Assembly: GCA_905201305.1 (NCBI GenBank)
Contig: CAJKNS010000096.1
Coordinates: 1 to 8,274 of the forward strand
Direction of reading: 5' to 3'
DNA from: an uncultured Eubacteriales bacterium
GTDB lineage: Bacteria; Bacillota; Clostridia; Oscillospirales; Oscillospiraceae
Length of the DNA: 8,274 nucleotides
Shown: piece after piece, positions 7,310 through 8,274 of the stretch
Position numbering within the stretch: the first letter of the stretch is position 1
Layout: each line of letters opens with the position of its first letter
The notes under the pieces: generated by a model
Told to the model about the DNA's origin: nothing
What the model saw: only the letters and a program-made list of their open reading frames with translations
Databases searched by the model: none
Made by a program: the position numbers and the translations under genes

Positions 7310-7391
7310 TCCCTCCTTCTATTGCAATCAGGACGGGACACTGCAACATCAGCGCCGGTCCTTCCTTGCTTAGACTATGTAGAAGGAGGGA
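7310..7391 (-). promoter_or_regulatory. asnB leader with Shine-Dalgarno/anti-Shine-Dalgarno inverted repeat
   Basis: In the asnB leader RNA, TCCCTCCTTCTA (7391-7380) is perfectly complementary over 12 nt to TAGAAGGAGGGA (7321-7310), which contains the asnB ribosome-binding site. The 58-nt loop has smaller pairings of its own (AGGAC 7362-7358 with GTCCT 7334-7330; TTGCA with TGCAA around the latter). Closing the long stem would hide the ribosome-binding site, so it could act as a translational switch. No T-box consensus (the UGGN bulge) and no known riboswitch core is evident. The pairing is seen directly; the regulatory role is inference. Confidence 0.5.
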
Positions 7392-7422
7392 AAAGTGTGA
7401 GAAATGGAATATGTGAGGAAGG

Positions 7423-8274
7423 CTAGTTAAACGTGTCACCTGCCGCGTCAAAGAGCTGATGCACCCGGGCAAGGAGCGCCTGATTGCCGGAGTCCATGGG
7501 GTCTGGCGCAGAGGTGAGATAGGATTTCGCCGCGTCCTGTGCCCGCTGGAGCACGGTCATGTCTCCGGCTAGAGACGCCATATGGAACATGGGCAGTCCG
7601 CTCTGACGGCTGCCGAAGAAGTCGCCGGGACCGCGAAGATCCAGATCCTGCTGGGAGATGGCAAACCCGTCGTTGGTGGCGCACAGGGCTTTCAGGCGCC
7701 TCCTGGTATCGAGATTTCGGTTGTCGGACACCAGAATACAGTAGGACTTCTCACTGCCCCGCCCAACGCGTCCGCGGAGCTGATGAAGCTGGCTGAGTCC
7801 AAAGCGATCGGCATTTTCAATGACCATCAGCGTGGCGTTGCTGACATCAACACCCACCTCGATCACCGTGGTTGCCACCAGAATATCAATTTCATGCCGG
7901 AGAAATGCACTCATGGTGTATTCCTTGGCGTCGGACCGGAGCTTGCCGTGCACCAGTCCGACCTTTAAATCCGGAAAGGTGGTGGAAAGCGTTTCAAACA
8001 TGGTTTCCGCGGAAGTGAGTCCGGTTTCGGCATTTTCCTCCACCGCAGGGCAGACCACATACACCTGCCGGCCTGCATCCACCTGCTTTCGGATAAAACC
8101 GTTGAGCCGCGCCCGATAGCCGGAGCTTACCAGAAACGTTTCCACCGGCTGCCGTCCGGGTGGCAGCTCGTCAATCACCGAAACGTCCAGATCGCCATAG
8201 AGAATCAGCGCCAGCGTCCGAGGAATGGGGGTAGCGGACAGCACCAGCATATGAGGTGCGTTTCCCTTGGCTGC
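7423..8274 (-). CDS. recG: ATP-dependent DNA helicase RecG, C-terminal part
   Basis: The frame is open to the right edge and gives 283 residues, against about 680 for full RecG. The N-terminal wedge domain and helicase motifs I and II are therefore outside the window. RecG remodels stalled replication forks and branched DNA by double-strand translocation. Visible in order: motif III (LVLSATPIPRTLAL, near 8247-8206) followed by LYGDLDVSVIDELPPGRQP, motif IV region (VGLVHGKL), motif V (DILVATTVIEVGVDVSNA) and motif VI (QLHQLRGRVGRG). The TRG region typical of RecG and Mfd comes last (FAISQQDLDLRGPGDFFGSRQSG). These order and spacing features separate it from other superfamily 2 helicases. The ATG at 8250 is internal and not the start. 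The stop is TAG at 7425-7423. No clear terminator follows, so transcription may read on into asnB, 120 nt downstream. Confidence 0.96.
   Translation of the reverse strand, partial: AAKGNAPHMLVLSATPIPRTLALILYGDLDVSVIDELPPGRQPVETFLVSSGYRARLNGFIRKQVDAGRQVYVVCPAVEENAETGLTSAETMFETLSTTFPDLKVGLVHGKLRSDAKEYTMSAFLRHEIDILVATTVIEVGVDVSNATLMVIENADRFGLSQLHQLRGRVGRGSEKSYCILVSDNRNLDTRRRLKALCATNDGFAISQQDLDLRGPGDFFGSRQSGLPMFHMASLAGDMTVLQRAQDAAKSYLTSAPDPMDSGNQALLARVHQLFDAAGDTFN

Noticed and set aside
7300..7341. GTG at 7341 as the asnB start
   Set aside because: It would add 13 residues before the catalytic Cys, which must follow the initiator Met. The ATG at 7302 also has the better ribosome-binding site.
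7218..7349. Short upstream reading frame (ATG at 7349, preceded by AAGGAAGG) running out of frame over the asnB start
   Set aside because: The spacing is long, the peptide is not protein-like beyond the overlap, and it has no run of Asn codons to suggest attenuation.
7303..7422. T-box leader for asnB (GGAAGGACCGGCG followed by CCCGTCCT on the minus strand)
   Set aside because: It only loosely resembles the T-box consensus. The UGGN bulge that pairs with the tRNA end reads AGGA, and 120 nt leaves little room for stem I unless it lies inside recG.

Overview
The window reads as chromosomal DNA from a moderately GC-rich Bacillota (Firmicutes), most likely a gut-type clostridium of the Oscillospirales/Ruminococcaceae kind. 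The reasons are strong AAGGAGG ribosome-binding sites, a FakA/YloV-type DAK2 protein, a Firmicutes-style GT5 glycogen synthase, and an ECF sigma factor overlapping a single-pass anti-sigma-like gene. The family calls rest on motifs. The taxonomic placement is inference.

Layout, left to right. The 3' part of fakA (fatty-acid kinase catalytic subunit) runs rightward from the left edge and ends at a textbook terminator. glgA (glycogen synthase) follows, also rightward and apparently alone. It converges on the next gene across a 15-bp hairpin that probably stops transcription from both sides. The remaining genes point left. Read in their own direction they are recG (3' part, entering from the right edge), asnB (glutamine-hydrolysing asparagine synthetase, broken by a frameshift), a terminator, and then a two-gene operon. 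That operon is an ECF sigma factor whose stop overlaps (ATGA) the start of a 651-residue membrane-anchored protein with a large extracytoplasmic part.

How the genes relate. fakA (lipid precursor activation), glgA (glycogen) and recG (replication-fork repair) are housekeeping genes with no shared pathway. The sigma/anti-sigma pair is a self-contained envelope-sensing switch, with a candidate promoter just upstream. fakA and recG are near neighbours in many Firmicutes. Here they face each other about 6 kb apart with glgA, the sigma operon and asnB between them, which suggests local rearrangement.

Three points most deserve a second look. (1) The asnB lesion is best explained by loss of 11 nt between 7-bp repeats (CGGGATC), which removes the conserved x-F-G-I stretch of the glutaminase domain. 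(2) A perfect 12-nt complement of the asnB Shine-Dalgarno region lies 58 nt upstream of it in the leader, which could form a translational off-switch. (3) The extracytoplasmic part of the anti-sigma-like protein contains what looks like a diverged tandem duplication of a domain I do not recognise. I see no tRNA, rRNA, CRISPR array, insertion sequence or phage gene. No gene-free stretch exceeds 300 bases.
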